Positions 1 to 10,240 are shown, counted from the first letter of the stretch. The stretch: DNA of 48,494 nt from JBOFOR01 sp051659545 (GCF_051659545.1 NZ_JBOFOR010000139.1:1-48494); one strand, 5' to 3'. Numbers and translations are program-made. The notes: generated by a model not told the origin, from the letters alone.

Positions 1-19
1 AGACGAAAGGGGGTAATTT

Positions 20-2026
20 ATGAAAAATAAAAAAATAATAAATTATGAAGAGTTAATTAGCAAAGAAAATCTAGAAGGATTTAAAATAGGCCAATCCTAT
101 GATAGTTATAGATTTATGGGAAATCATATAGTAAACTACCAGGGTAAAAAAGGAATTTGTTTTACCGTATGGGCTCCTAATGCAAAAGCAGTTCACCTAA
201 CTGGAGATTTTAATAAATGGGAAAAAGAATCACATCCTTTAAAAAATATAGATAACAGTGGAATTTGGAGTATATTCTTAGAAGGTATGGAACAAGGCAT
301 GACATATAAATACAATGTAGTTGGTTGTGATGGCGTAAGTCGTTTAAAAAGTGATCCGTATACAGTATATTCGGAGCAAAGACCTAATACAGCTTCAATA
401 GTATATAGTCATGAGAATTATAAATGGAAAGATAACAAGTGGCAACAGAAAAAAATAAAAATAAATAATGAAAATCAGGCTATGAATATCTATGAAGTTC
501 ATCTTAGTTCGTGGAAAAGAAAGTGGAATGGTGAATTTTTTACATATGAAGAACTATATGAAATGATAGAATATGTAAAAGAAATGGAATACACGCATAT
601 AGAATTACTTCCAATAACTGAACACCCATTAGATGAATCTTGGGGTTATCAAACTATAGGTTATTACAACACCACTAGTAGATATGGAAATCCTCATGAA
701 TTCAAAGCATTTATTGACAAATGTCATGAAAATGGATTAGGAATTATATTAGACTTTGCCTACAGTCATTTCTGTAAAGATGAACATGGTTTATATAAGT
801 TTGATGGCTCACCTCAATATGAATACACAGATCCACTAAAAGCTGAAAATATAGGATGGGGAACTGCTCATTTTGATTTAGGAAAACCTGAAATAAATAG
901 TTTTTTATTATCAAATGTATTATACTGGTTTAACGAATTTCATATAGATGGTATAAGGGTAGATGCGGTATCGAGTATGTTGTATTTAGATTATGATGTA
1001 GGACAGTGGAATCCGAATAAGTACGGAGGAAGAGAAAACTTAGAAGCTATAGACTTTTTAAAAAAGCTAAATGAAACAATTTATAAGTATGTAGATAGCC
1101 CTGTTATTATAGCTGAAGAATCTACGGCATGGCCAATGGTTACAGGTTCTACATATAAAGGGGGATTAGGGTTTACATATAAATGGAATATGGGATGGAT
1201 GAATGATACTTTAAAATATATGGAAATGGATCCTATTTACAGAAAATATCATCATGAATTACTTACATTTTCTTTTATGTATGCCTTTTCAGAAAATTTC
1301 ATATTACCATTGTCGCATGATGAAGTAGTTCATGGAAAAAAATCATTATTAGATAAAATGCCAGGAGATATATGGCAAAAATTTGCAGGACTTAGGACAT
1401 TATATGCTTACTACATGATACACCCAGGTAAAAAGTTACTGTTTATGGGATGTGAATTTGCACAAGACTTAGAGTGGAGATACGCATATGGATTAGAGTG
1501 GGCGCTTTTAGAAAGAGAACCACACATAAAAATGAAAGAGTATGTTAAATCCTTAAATAAGCTTTATAAAAATGAAAAGTCAATGTATGAAATAGACAAT
1601 AGTTATGAAGGCTTTGATTTTATAGATCCTAATAATAAAGAGCAAAGTGTTATTGTTTTAATGAGGAAGGGAAAAAATCCAGAAGATTTTATTATAGCAG
1701 TGATAAACTTTACTCCAGTAGTTTACTATGATTATAAAATAGGGGTCCCATATGATGGAGTATATGAAGAAGTTTTTAACTCAGATGATAGTAATTATGG
1801 GGGATCAGGTCAAACTATGGTAGATAGTGAATTAATTGCTAAAAATGAAAAATGGCATAATAAAGATTACCATATAATTATAAAAGTACCTCCTTTAGGA
1901 GCTACATTTATAAAAGGAAAAAATATAGTTTTTGACACTGTAGAATTGAACAAAGATAGTAAGGTGCTTATAGGTGGAAATAGCAAAGTTATTAAAAGTG
2001 ATAAAGTATCAATAAAAAAATTATAA
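20..2026 (+). CDS. glgB: 1,4-alpha-glucan branching enzyme
   Basis: This cytoplasmic enzyme makes alpha-1,6 branches in glycogen by cutting an alpha-1,4 chain and re-attaching it. The 668-residue protein has an N-terminal CBM48-type domain (about residues 30-130, containing FTVWAPNAKAVHLTGDFN) and a GH13 catalytic barrel. The catalytic triad is visible: nucleophile D315 in GIRVDAV, acid/base E366 in IIAEEST, and D434 in LSHDEVVHGKK. A C-terminal all-beta domain follows. The ATG has a strong AAGGGGG site 7 bases upstream. It is the first gene visible in the glycogen operon, 29 bp before glgC; the promoter is probably left of the window. Length is normal for a clostridial GlgB with a single N-terminal domain. 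Confidence 0.96.
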   Translation: MKNKKIINYEELISKENLEGFKIGQSYDSYRFMGNHIVNYQGKKGICFTVWAPNAKAVHLTGDFNKWEKESHPLKNIDNSGIWSIFLEGMEQGMTYKYNVVGCDGVSRLKSDPYTVYSEQRPNTASIVYSHENYKWKDNKWQQKKIKINNENQAMNIYEVHLSSWKRKWNGEFFTYEELYEMIEYVKEMEYTHIELLPITEHPLDESWGYQTIGYYNTTSRYGNPHEFKAFIDKCHENGLGIILDFAYSHFCKDEHGLYKFDGSPQYEYTDPLKAENIGWGTAHFDLGKPEINSFLLSNVLYWFNEFHIDGIRVDAVSSMLYLDYDVGQWNPNKYGGRENLEAIDFLKKLNETIYKYVDSPVIIAEESTAWPMVTGSTYKGGLGFTYKWNMGWMNDTLKYMEMDPIYRKYHHELLTFSFMYAFSENFILPLSHDEVVHGKKSLLDKMPGDIWQKFAGLRTLYAYYMIHPGKKLLFMGCEFAQDLEWRYAYGLEWALLEREPHIKMKEYVKSLNKLYKNEKSMYEIDNSYEGFDFIDPNNKEQSVIVLMRKGKNPEDFIIAVINFTPVVYYDYKIGVPYDGVYEEVFNSDDSNYGGSGQTMVDSELIAKNEKWHNKDYHIIIKVPPLGATFIKGKNIVFDTVELNKDSKVLIGGNSKVIKSDKVSIKKL

Positions 2027-2055
2027 ATAATATTTTTAATTAAGGGGGAGTCGTA

Positions 2056-3213
2056 GTGAAAAAAGATATGATTGCTATGATTTTAGCAGGTGGTCAAGGA
2101 TCACGATTAGGAGTTTTTACAAAAAGAATAGCAAAACCAGCTGTTTCATTTGGGGGAAAGTATAGAATAATTGATTTTGTATTAAGTAATTGCTCAAATT
2201 CAGGTGTAGATACGGTAGGTGTATTAACTCAATATAGACCATTACTTTTAAATTCTCATATTGGAATGGGAAGTCACTGGGATTTAGATAGAATAAATGG
2301 TGGAGTTTATGTGCTACAACCATATATGGATGAAAAAGAAGGTAGTTGGTATAGAGGAACTGCTCATGCTATATATCAGAATATGGATTTTATAGATAAC
2401 TATGATCCAGAAAATATATTAATACTATCAGGAGACCATATATACAAAATGGATTACAGTAAAATGCTAGCATACCATAAAGAAAAAGATTCAAAAGCTA
2501 CTATTGCAGTAATAGAGGTTTCTTGGGATGAGGCTACTAGATTTGGAATAATGAATACAAATGAAGATGGAAGTATATATGAGTTTGAAGAAAAACCAGA
2601 AAGTCCAAAAAGTAACTTAGCATCTATGGGAGTTTATATATTTGATTGGAAAATGTTAAGAGATTATTTTAAGCAGGCAGAAGAAGATAACAACATAAAT
2701 TATGACGATTTTGGAAAAAATTTAATTCCTCAAATGCTTGAAGATAATGTAAATATGTACGCATATCCATTTAAGGGGTATTGGAGAGATGTTGGAACAA
2801 TACAAAGTTTATGGGATGCGAATATGGACCTTATAAAATCACCAGAAGCTGTAGATTTAAATGATTCTAGTTGGAGAATTTATACAAATACAATGGCTAT
2901 GCCACCTCAATATATAGGAAAAGGTGCAATAGTAAAAAAATCTTTAGTAGCAGATGGATGTAAGATATTAGGGAATATAGAACAGACAGTTTTATCTCAT
3001 GGTGTTGAAGTTGGAGAAGAAAGTATAATAAAGGACTCTGTAATTATGCCTAATGTAAAGATAGGCAAGAATGTAATCATAGAAAATGCTATGATCGGAG
3101 AAGGTGCTATTCTAGAGGATGGTTCTTGCATAAGAAACAACAGTAACGAAATAAATGTAGTTTCTGAATATGAAATAGTAAAACCTGAAGCTGAATTACA
3201 AGGGGGATTTTAG
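2056..3213 (+). CDS. glgC: glucose-1-phosphate adenylyltransferase, catalytic subunit
   Basis: This enzyme makes ADP-glucose, the glucosyl donor for glycogen synthesis, from glucose-1-phosphate and ATP. The 385-residue protein has the nucleotide-binding loop AGGQGSRLG (residues 11-19), followed by RIIDFVLSNCSNSG, the GTAHAIYQN segment, the SGDHIYKMDY metal/nucleotide region and the sugar-phosphate motif EFEEKP (176-181). A C-terminal left-handed beta-helix with hexapeptide-like repeats covers about residues 285-370. The start is GTG with an AGGGGGAG site upstream. It is one base away from glgD, so the two are almost certainly co-translated. In Firmicutes GlgC usually works as a GlgC/GlgD hetero-oligomer. 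Confidence 0.96.
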   Translation: MKKDMIAMILAGGQGSRLGVFTKRIAKPAVSFGGKYRIIDFVLSNCSNSGVDTVGVLTQYRPLLLNSHIGMGSHWDLDRINGGVYVLQPYMDEKEGSWYRGTAHAIYQNMDFIDNYDPENILILSGDHIYKMDYSKMLAYHKEKDSKATIAVIEVSWDEATRFGIMNTNEDGSIYEFEEKPESPKSNLASMGVYIFDWKMLRDYFKQAEEDNNINYDDFGKNLIPQMLEDNVNMYAYPFKGYWRDVGTIQSLWDANMDLIKSPEAVDLNDSSWRIYTNTMAMPPQYIGKGAIVKKSLVADGCKILGNIEQTVLSHGVEVGEESIIKDSVIMPNVKIGKNVIIENAMIGEGAILEDGSCIRNNSNEINVVSEYEIVKPEAELQGGF

Positions 3214-3214
3214 C

Positions 3215-4345
3215 ATGAAAAATCAATGCGTAGGATTAATAAATTTAGATGATAGAAAAAATTCAAATATAAATCAACTCACTTACACAAGACCAATAGC
3301 GTCTACTCCAATAGGTGCAAGATATAGAATAATAGATTTTGTACTTTCTAATATGGTAAACTCTGGTTTAACGAACGTAGGTATATTTGCAAAAGAAAAA
3401 TACAGATCTTTAACTGACCATGTAGGTAGTGGTAAAGATTGGGATTTGAGCAGGAAAAAAGGTGGATTATTTGTATTTAGTCCTGAAAATACAAAAAACA
3501 AAAATACATATTCAAATAAAAAGGGAGATATATACAACATATTAGCAAACATAGATTATATAGAAATGTGTGAAGAAGAGTATATACTAATAGCGCCAAC
3601 CTATATGGTTTGTAATATAGATTATTCAAAAGCTCTAAAATATCATAAGAAATCTGGAAATGATATTACTGTAATTTATAAAAATGTTGAAAATGCACAA
3701 GAAGATTTTGAAGGCAATTCTACACTAGATATAGATGAAAATAACAAAATAATAAATGTGGGAAGTAATATAGGTGTGTATTCTAATGCAAATATATCTA
3801 TGGAAACATATATTATGAAACGTACAGAATTTATAGAACATATCTATAGCTTAGTAAGCAAAGGAAGTTGCTCTTATTTACAAGATTTTATAAGCGAAGC
3901 AGTAAAATATTTAAATGTAGGAGCATACGAATACACAGGATACTTAAAGTGCGTCAATTCTGTAAAAGCATATTTTGAAATTAATAAGGAATTATTAACT
4001 TCTGAAGTTTCAAATGAATTGCTTTACTCAAAAAGAAGAATCTTTACTCGTGAAAAAAATCAATCTCCAACAATTTATACGGAAAGTGCAAAAGTAGAAA
4101 ATTCTTTTGTAGCTACAGGATGTGTAATAGAAGGAACTGTAAAAAATAGTATATTATTTAGAAAAGTGCATGTAAAAGAAGGGGCAATAATAGAAAATTG
4201 TGTAGTTATGCAAAACTGTACTATAGACAAAGATGTAAAACTTAACAATGTAATATTTGACAAAAATGTGTGCATAAAAGAGGGTAAAGAATTAAAGGGA
4301 GATGAAGACTACCCTATTGTAATAGAAAAAAATGCAAGCATTTAA
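3215..4345 (+). CDS. glgD: glucose-1-phosphate adenylyltransferase, non-catalytic subunit
   Basis: This is a paralogue of GlgC that is thought to modulate the catalytic subunit. The 376-residue protein keeps the fold landmarks (ARYRIIDFVLSNMVNSG, DHVGSGKDWDL, a C-terminal hexapeptide-repeat region from about residue 285). It lacks the GGQGSRL pyrophosphate loop at the N-terminus: the equivalent stretch reads INLDDRKNSNINQLTYTRP. That is the usual GlgD signature and indicates loss of adenylyltransferase activity. The ATG starts one base after the glgC stop, with AGGGGG overlapping the end of glgC. Known family pattern: GlgC and GlgD pairs in Firmicutes. Confidence 0.93.
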   Translation: MKNQCVGLINLDDRKNSNINQLTYTRPIASTPIGARYRIIDFVLSNMVNSGLTNVGIFAKEKYRSLTDHVGSGKDWDLSRKKGGLFVFSPENTKNKNTYSNKKGDIYNILANIDYIEMCEEEYILIAPTYMVCNIDYSKALKYHKKSGNDITVIYKNVENAQEDFEGNSTLDIDENNKIINVGSNIGVYSNANISMETYIMKRTEFIEHIYSLVSKGSCSYLQDFISEAVKYLNVGAYEYTGYLKCVNSVKAYFEINKELLTSEVSNELLYSKRRIFTREKNQSPTIYTESAKVENSFVATGCVIEGTVKNSILFRKVHVKEGAIIENCVVMQNCTIDKDVKLNNVIFDKNVCIKEGKELKGDEDYPIVIEKNASI

Positions 4346-4366
4346 TAATAGAAAGGGGGATTGTCA

Positions 4367-5809
4367 GTGAAAGTTATTTATGTAACAGCGGAGTGTTGGC
4401 CATTTGTTAAAACTGGTGGGTTAGGTGATGTAGCATATGCATTACCTAAAGCATTAAAAAAAGAAGGTGTTGATGTTAGAGTAATACTACCTAAATATTC
4501 AACAATACCAAATTATTTAAAAGAGCAGTTGAGAGAAGTAGCAGTATTTAATGTAAATGTTGGATGGAGAAAACAGTATTGTAGACTTTTGGAAATGGAA
4601 TTCGATGGAGTTAAGTTTTATTTTATAGATAATGAATACTATTTTAAAAGAGATGGTGAAATTGCATATATTTATGGATATGATGATGATGCAGAAAGAT
4701 ATACTTTCTTTAGCGAAGCAGTACTTGAAGCTATAGCGATACTTGATTTTTATCCAGATATAATTCATATGAATGACTGGCATACGGGAATGATTCCATT
4801 AACTTTAAAAGAAAGATATAGCTCTTTAGAAAAATATAAAGACATTAAAACTGTTTATACAATACATAATTTACAATACCAAGGAGTGTTTAGTAACAGG
4901 ATACTAGGCGATGTATTAGCTTTACCACAGCATTACTTAGATAGAGGAGATATAGAGTACTATGGTGGAGTTAGTTTTATGAAGTCAGGTATAGTATTTA
5001 GTGATAAAGTAACTACAGTAAGTCCAACTTACACAAATGAAATACAAACTGAATTTTATGGAGAAGGATTGGATGGTCTTTTAAAATCAGAATCGCATAA
5101 ATTAAAAGGAATTCTAAATGGAATAGATTATGACATAAACAATCCAGCAACAGATAAAGACATCTTCGTAAGATATGATGTAAACAATATAGACAAAAAA
5201 ACTGAAAATAAGATTAGACTCCAAGAATTATTAGGCTTAGAAAAAAATCCTAATATACCATTAATAGGTATAGTTTCTAGACTAGTGTCACAAAAAGGAT
5301 TTGATTTAATATCATATATTATGCCAGAAATAGTAAGGGAGAATTTACAAATCGTAATTTTAGGTACAGGCGACCATCAATATCAATCTATGTTTAATTA
5401 TTATAATTCATTCTATCCTAATAAAGTATCTGCAAGGATAACTTTTGACAGTGCTTTTGCACAACAGATATATGCAGCTAGTGATATGTTCTTAATGCCA
5501 TCTTTATTCGAGCCATGTGGAATAGGCCAAATGTTAGCAATGAGATATGGAACGTTACCTATAGTTAGAGAAACGGGTGGATTAAAAGATACAGTAAATC
5601 CATATAACAAGTACACTGGAGAAGGAAATGGATTTAGCTTTGAAAATTACAATGCTCATGATATGTTATATTGCATTCAAAGAGGTGTAGAACTATACAA
5701 AGACCAAAATGTATGGAGAAAATTAGTTACAAATGCAATGAATACAGATAGTAGCTGGAAAAAATCAGCTCAAGATTATATAAATGTCTACGAAGAATTG
5801 CTAAGTTAA
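4367..5809 (+). CDS. glgA: glycogen synthase (ADP-glucose, GT5)
   Basis: It transfers glucose from ADP-glucose to the growing alpha-1,4-glucan. The N-terminal ADP-glucose motif KTGGLGDV lies at residues 15-22 of the chosen start, and the GT-B second domain has SLFEPCGIGQ with E382 and the following RETGGLKDTV. I chose GTG at 4367 rather than the in-frame TTG at 4361. The GAAAGGGGG site (4351-4359) leaves 7 bases to the GTG but almost none to the TTG, and MKVIYVTAEC is the normal family N-terminus. At 480 residues it is of standard length. It lies 21 bp after glgD and 15 bp before glgP in the glycogen operon. Confidence 0.96.
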   Translation: MKVIYVTAECWPFVKTGGLGDVAYALPKALKKEGVDVRVILPKYSTIPNYLKEQLREVAVFNVNVGWRKQYCRLLEMEFDGVKFYFIDNEYYFKRDGEIAYIYGYDDDAERYTFFSEAVLEAIAILDFYPDIIHMNDWHTGMIPLTLKERYSSLEKYKDIKTVYTIHNLQYQGVFSNRILGDVLALPQHYLDRGDIEYYGGVSFMKSGIVFSDKVTTVSPTYTNEIQTEFYGEGLDGLLKSESHKLKGILNGIDYDINNPATDKDIFVRYDVNNIDKKTENKIRLQELLGLEKNPNIPLIGIVSRLVSQKGFDLISYIMPEIVRENLQIVILGTGDHQYQSMFNYYNSFYPNKVSARITFDSAFAQQIYAASDMFLMPSLFEPCGIGQMLAMRYGTLPIVRETGGLKDTVNPYNKYTGEGNGFSFENYNAHDMLYCIQRGVELYKDQNVWRKLVTNAMNTDSSWKKSAQDYINVYEELLS

Positions 5810-5824
5810 AGGAGAGATTTTATT

Positions 5825-8272
5825 TTGATCACAATTAGTAAAAAGAAATTTAAACAATGTTTTGAAGCTAAAATATATAGCATATATGCTCAATCAATAA
5901 AGGACGCAACAAATGAGCAATTACTAAATGTTTTATGCAGTGTAATAAAAGATGTTTTATCTAAACGATGGGTAGATAATAAATTAAGCTCGCAAAAAGA
6001 AGTTTACTATTTTAGTGTAGAATTTCTATTAGGAAGACAATTAAAATCAAATATATTGAACTTAGATATTGAAGAAAGTATTAGACCAGGATTAGAAGAA
6101 TTAGGTATAGATTTGGATGACTTAATAGAAGCTGAAGCTGATCCTGCATTAGGTAACGGAGGATTAGGTAGATTAGCGGCTTGTTTTTTAGACTCAATGT
6201 CATCTTTAAATATAAGTGGACATGGATATGGAATTAGATACAAATACGGATTGTTTGAGCAAAAAATTCTTAATGGTTATCAGGTAGAAGTACCTGATAA
6301 CTGGTTGACACAAGGTGGATATGTATGGGAAACGGTTAGACCTAATAAAGCTATTGTAGTAAAATTTGAGGGAAATGTACAACTAATAGATGAAAATGGT
6401 AAATTTAAGACTATTCATAAGGATTATATACCTGTAATGGCAATGCCTTATGATATACCTATAATTGGATACCGTAATAGTTGTATAAATACATTAAGAT
6501 TATTTAAAAGTGAAATTTTAAGTAGAGATTTTGGACTAGTAACATCTAATGCAAAAAATTTATCTGGAAGTTATGAAGATGCGTTAATGTATAAATACTA
6601 TGCAGAAGAAATATCTCAGGTATTATATCCGAATGACTCAAACTATGCAGGTATCTTATTAAGATTAAAACAAGAGTACTTTTTTGTAAGTGCAGGAATA
6701 CAAGATATAATAAGAAAATATAGAAAGAATAAGTTAAATATAGCTAACTTACCTGAAAAAATTGCCATTCATATAAATGACACTCATCCTACACTTTGTA
6801 TACCAGAGCTTATGAGAATTTTACTTGATGAAGAAGGATTATCTTGGGATGAAGCTTGGAATATAACAAAAAATACTGTATCTTACACAAATCATACCAT
6901 AATGACAGAAGCTATGGAAAAATGGCCAATAGGCATGATGAAAAAATTACTTCCAAGGATTTATATGATAATAGAAGAAATTAACAGAAGGCATATAAAT
7001 GACTTAAAAGCTAATGCTTATGATGAGTATAAAATAGAAAGAATGAGAATAATTAGCAACAATGAAATAAGGATGGCAAATTTATCAATAGTAGGAAGTC
7101 ATAGTGTAAATGGAGTTGCTAAACTTCATACAGAAATACTAAAAAGAGAAGTACTAAAAGACTTCTATGAAGACGAACCGGAAAAATTCAACAATAAGAC
7201 TAATGGAATAGCTCATAGAAGATGGTTAATAAGTGCAAATCAAAACCTAAGTAATTTAATAACAGAATTAATAGGAGAAGAATGGAAAAGTGACACATTT
7301 AAATTACTTGATCTAGGAAAATATGAACAAGACAAAGATGTTTTAGAAAAAGTAGGAGAAATAAAATACAATAATAAAAAGAAATTAGCAAAATATATAA
7401 AAGAAATGCAAAATATAGACATAGATCCAAACTCTATATTTGATGTTCAAATAAAAAGATTACATGCATATAAAAGACAATTATTAAATGCCCTTCATAT
7501 ACTGAACTTATATCATGAGCTTTTAGAAAATCCAAACTTTGACATGGTTCCAAGAACCTTTATATTTGGAGCAAAAGCTGCGCCAGGATATTATTTAGCA
7601 AAATGCATAATCAAATTTATAAACTGCCTAGCTGATAAAATCAATAATGACCCAAGAATAGAAGGAAAAATAAAAGTAGTATTTTTAGAAAATTACGGAG
7701 TATCTTTAGCAGAACTTATTATACCTGCAGCAGATGTAAGTGAGCAAATTTCAACTACAACAAAGGAAGCATCGGGGACAGGCAATATGAAACTTATGAT
7801 GAATGGTGCTATAACACTAGGAACTTTAGATGGTGCTAATGTTGAAATTTATGATCAAGTAGGCAAAGAAAATATTATAATCTTTGGCTTAACTGCTAGT
7901 CAAGTTTTAAACTATAACAAGTATGGTGGGTACTCAGCTTTAGACTTGTATAACTCAGACAAAAAAATAAAAAGAGTAGTGGACGATTTAATTAATGGGT
8001 TTATTCCTAACATGGATAAAGAAGGACGTGAAATTTACAATGCTCTAATAACATACAATGATGAGTATTTTGTTCTTAGAGATATACAAAATTATGAAGA
8101 GGCACAGCGCAAAATAAATAGACTGTATAAAAACAGAGATGAATGGAATAGAATGGCTTTAATGAATATAGCAAACTCAGGGATGTTTTCATCTGACAGA
8201 ACGATAGAAGAATATGGGAAATATATTTGGTTTAAAGGATGTGATATAAATGGGAAATATATTAAGTTATAA
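5825..8272 (+). CDS. glgP: glycogen/starch alpha-glucan phosphorylase
   Basis: This is the degradative partner of the operon: phosphorolysis of alpha-1,4-glucan to glucose-1-phosphate. The 815-residue GT35 protein shows VYYFSVEFLLGRQL, the active-site loop EADPALGNGGLGRLAACFLDS, HINDTHPTL, and the pyridoxal-phosphate lysine K656 in EASGTGNMK. The start is TTG, 8 bases after AAAGGAGAG. Its last 23 bases overlap the start of the GH13 gene, which implies coupled translation. Having synthesis and breakdown genes in one transcript fits glycogen cycling, as in related clostridia. Confidence 0.96.
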   Translation: MITISKKKFKQCFEAKIYSIYAQSIKDATNEQLLNVLCSVIKDVLSKRWVDNKLSSQKEVYYFSVEFLLGRQLKSNILNLDIEESIRPGLEELGIDLDDLIEAEADPALGNGGLGRLAACFLDSMSSLNISGHGYGIRYKYGLFEQKILNGYQVEVPDNWLTQGGYVWETVRPNKAIVVKFEGNVQLIDENGKFKTIHKDYIPVMAMPYDIPIIGYRNSCINTLRLFKSEILSRDFGLVTSNAKNLSGSYEDALMYKYYAEEISQVLYPNDSNYAGILLRLKQEYFFVSAGIQDIIRKYRKNKLNIANLPEKIAIHINDTHPTLCIPELMRILLDEEGLSWDEAWNITKNTVSYTNHTIMTEAMEKWPIGMMKKLLPRIYMIIEEINRRHINDLKANAYDEYKIERMRIISNNEIRMANLSIVGSHSVNGVAKLHTEILKREVLKDFYEDEPEKFNNKTNGIAHRRWLISANQNLSNLITELIGEEWKSDTFKLLDLGKYEQDKDVLEKVGEIKYNNKKKLAKYIKEMQNIDIDPNSIFDVQIKRLHAYKRQLLNALHILNLYHELLENPNFDMVPRTFIFGAKAAPGYYLAKCIIKFINCLADKINNDPRIEGKIKVVFLENYGVSLAELIIPAADVSEQISTTTKEASGTGNMKLMMNGAITLGTLDGANVEIYDQVGKENIIIFGLTASQVLNYNKYGGYSALDLYNSDKKIKRVVDDLINGFIPNMDKEGREIYNALITYNDEYFVLRDIQNYEEAQRKINRLYKNRDEWNRMALMNIANSGMFSSDRTIEEYGKYIWFKGCDINGKYIKL

Positions 8273-10109
8273 TTCTTGGGAAGATAAGGCTCCTTTTGGA
8301 GCCTTAAAGGTTAACCAAGAGGGAAGAATTACAATAAAAATAAGTCATGACAATGTGCTAAGTGTAGCATTAATAATTTTAAATGAAGAAGAAATAATAG
8401 ATAAGATAAATTTAGCAAAAAACGAAAATGAATATTATGAATGCAAACTTAATGGATTTAAAGAAAAGGGTTTATATTTTTACTATTTTGAAGTAGACAT
8501 TGAATGTAACGGAAGCACAGAAAAAAGATTTTATGGAAAATCATATGAAAATGGTCAAGCCGTAGAATATTTATATGAAAATATTAATAAATATCAAATT
8601 ACTGTGCACGAAGAATTTGAAGTTGCAAATTGGTATAAAGAAGGCATTATGTATCATATATTTGTAGATCGTTTTAATAATGGAAATAGAAATAAGAAAC
8701 CAAGCGATACAAAAGAAAATAGTTTTATATATGCAAATTGGAGCGATACTCCTATGTATATAAAAGATAAGGATAATAATGTTGTTAGATGGGATTTTTA
8801 TGGTGGAAATCTTAAAGGTATAATAGATAAAATTGGATACCTTAAAAAGATGGGTGTTAGTATAATATATTTAAGCCCTATATTCGAATCTTCAAGTAAT
8901 CATAAATATGATACAGCAGATTATAAGAAAATTGATTCTATGTTTGGAGATGAAGCAATTTTTAGTGAATTAATAGAGAAAGCAAATCAAAAAGGAATAA
9001 GTATTATTTTGGATGGTGTATTTAGTCATACTGGAGCAGATAGTAGATATTTTAATAAATTTGGAAATTATGATGAAATAGGAGCATATCAATCTACTAA
9101 TTCTAAATACAGTACATGGTATAATTTTGAAAACTTCCCAGATAAATATAAATGTTGGTGGGGGGTTGATGCACTTCCAAATACTAATGAGTTAGCTCCA
9201 AGCTACATGGACTACATAATTAGAGATGAAGACAGCGTAATAAAAAAATGGACAAACCTAGGAGTTAAAGGTTGGAGATTAGATGTAGCAGATGAGCTTC
9301 CAACAGAGTTTATAAAAACTATAAATAAAGAGCTAAAAACTGTAGATAAAGAGGCTATTCTAATTGGAGAAGTCTGGGAAGATGCATCTAATAAAATAAG
9401 TTATGGAGAAAGAAGAAGTTATCTTTTAGGAAATCAATTAGATTCAATAATGGGATATCCATTTAGAGAAAATATAGTAGCCTTCTTAAAAGGAGATATA
9501 ACGTCAAAGCAACTTAATAATAAATTTATGGAAACTAAAGAAAACTATCCTAAAGAATCTTTTAAAGCAAATTTAAACTTAATAGGGTCACATGATGTAG
9601 CTAGAATAAAAACAGTATTAGACAATGATATAGATAAGGTAAAATTAGCAGTTGCAATTCAAGCTACTTTTGAAGGAATTCCTTATATTTATTATGGAGA
9701 TGAAGCAGGTATCTGTGGTGGTGTGGACCCTGATAATAGAAGAACTTACCCCTGGAAAAATGAAGATGAAGACATGGTAGAATTTTACAAAGAGGCAATG
9801 GGAAATAGAAGAAAAAATAGAGTATTAATAGATGGAGAAACAACATTTATAGATACAAAAAATAATGATGTATTTGGATATATAAGATATAATGAAGCTA
9901 ATGAAAAAATAATCATATTAATAAATAGAAGTGAAAAGTCTCAAAATGTATATTTGGATATAGAAGAAAGTAGTTTTGAAGAATTAGATATAAAAAATAG
10001 CACTAAAAGATATTTAGAACGATTTGATAAAGAAGGACAAATATTAGATATTGAAATTGATTCTAAATCTTGTAAAATATTTACTGTAATAAAAAATACA
10101 TCAGAATAA
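8250..10109 (+). CDS. GH13 alpha-amylase/neopullulanase-type glucan hydrolase
   Basis: This is an intracellular alpha-glucan hydrolase, with no signal peptide. The 619-residue protein has an N-terminal beta domain (about 1-115), the GH13 barrel and a C-terminal beta domain. Catalytic residues are D345 (GWRLDVADE), E374 (IGEVWED) and D449 (GSHDVARI); DGVFSHTG is the conserved region I. The layout suggests a neopullulanase or cyclomaltodextrinase-like enzyme that trims branched limit dextrins left by GlgP, and no glgX is present in this operon. That substrate is inference; amylase is the safe name. The ATG at 8250 lies inside the end of glgP, with AAAGGATG in front. It is the last gene of the operon. 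Confidence 0.88.
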   Translation: MGNILSYNSWEDKAPFGALKVNQEGRITIKISHDNVLSVALIILNEEEIIDKINLAKNENEYYECKLNGFKEKGLYFYYFEVDIECNGSTEKRFYGKSYENGQAVEYLYENINKYQITVHEEFEVANWYKEGIMYHIFVDRFNNGNRNKKPSDTKENSFIYANWSDTPMYIKDKDNNVVRWDFYGGNLKGIIDKIGYLKKMGVSIIYLSPIFESSSNHKYDTADYKKIDSMFGDEAIFSELIEKANQKGISIILDGVFSHTGADSRYFNKFGNYDEIGAYQSTNSKYSTWYNFENFPDKYKCWWGVDALPNTNELAPSYMDYIIRDEDSVIKKWTNLGVKGWRLDVADELPTEFIKTINKELKTVDKEAILIGEVWEDASNKISYGERRSYLLGNQLDSIMGYPFRENIVAFLKGDITSKQLNNKFMETKENYPKESFKANLNLIGSHDVARIKTVLDNDIDKVKLAVAIQATFEGIPYIYYGDEAGICGGVDPDNRRTYPWKNEDEDMVEFYKEAMGNRRKNRVLIDGETTFIDTKNNDVFGYIRYNEANEKIIILINRSEKSQNVYLDIEESSFEELDIKNSTKRYLERFDKEGQILDIEIDSKSCKIFTVIKNTSE

Positions 10110-10118
10110 ATAATTGGA

Positions 10119-10161
10119 ATATCAACTGCTTTATAAACAATAAAACAGTTGATATTTTTTT
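10119..10161 (+). terminator. terminator of the glycogen operon
   Basis: A 10-bp stem (ATATCAACTG with CAGTTGATAT) around a 17-base loop is followed by a T run. It lies 9 bases after the GH13 stop codon. Confidence 0.88.
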
Positions 10162-10171
10162 AATAAAAAAG

Positions 10172-10199
10172 TATAAACGAACAATTGTTTGTTTATAAT
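10172..10199 (+). promoter_or_regulatory. LexA-type operator over the ssb promoter
   Basis: A near-perfect 26-base palindrome (10172-10197) is centred on GAACAATTGTTT (10179-10190). This fits the GAAC-N4-GTTY box described for LexA in Clostridia. It overlaps a TATAAT-like -10 element at 10194-10199, the right geometry for repression. The site lies 42 bases before the ssb start codon. The LexA assignment is from motif match only. Confidence 0.6.
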
Positions 10200-10240
10200 C
10201 CTATTAAAATACTTCTATAATCAGAGAAAGGATTATAAAA

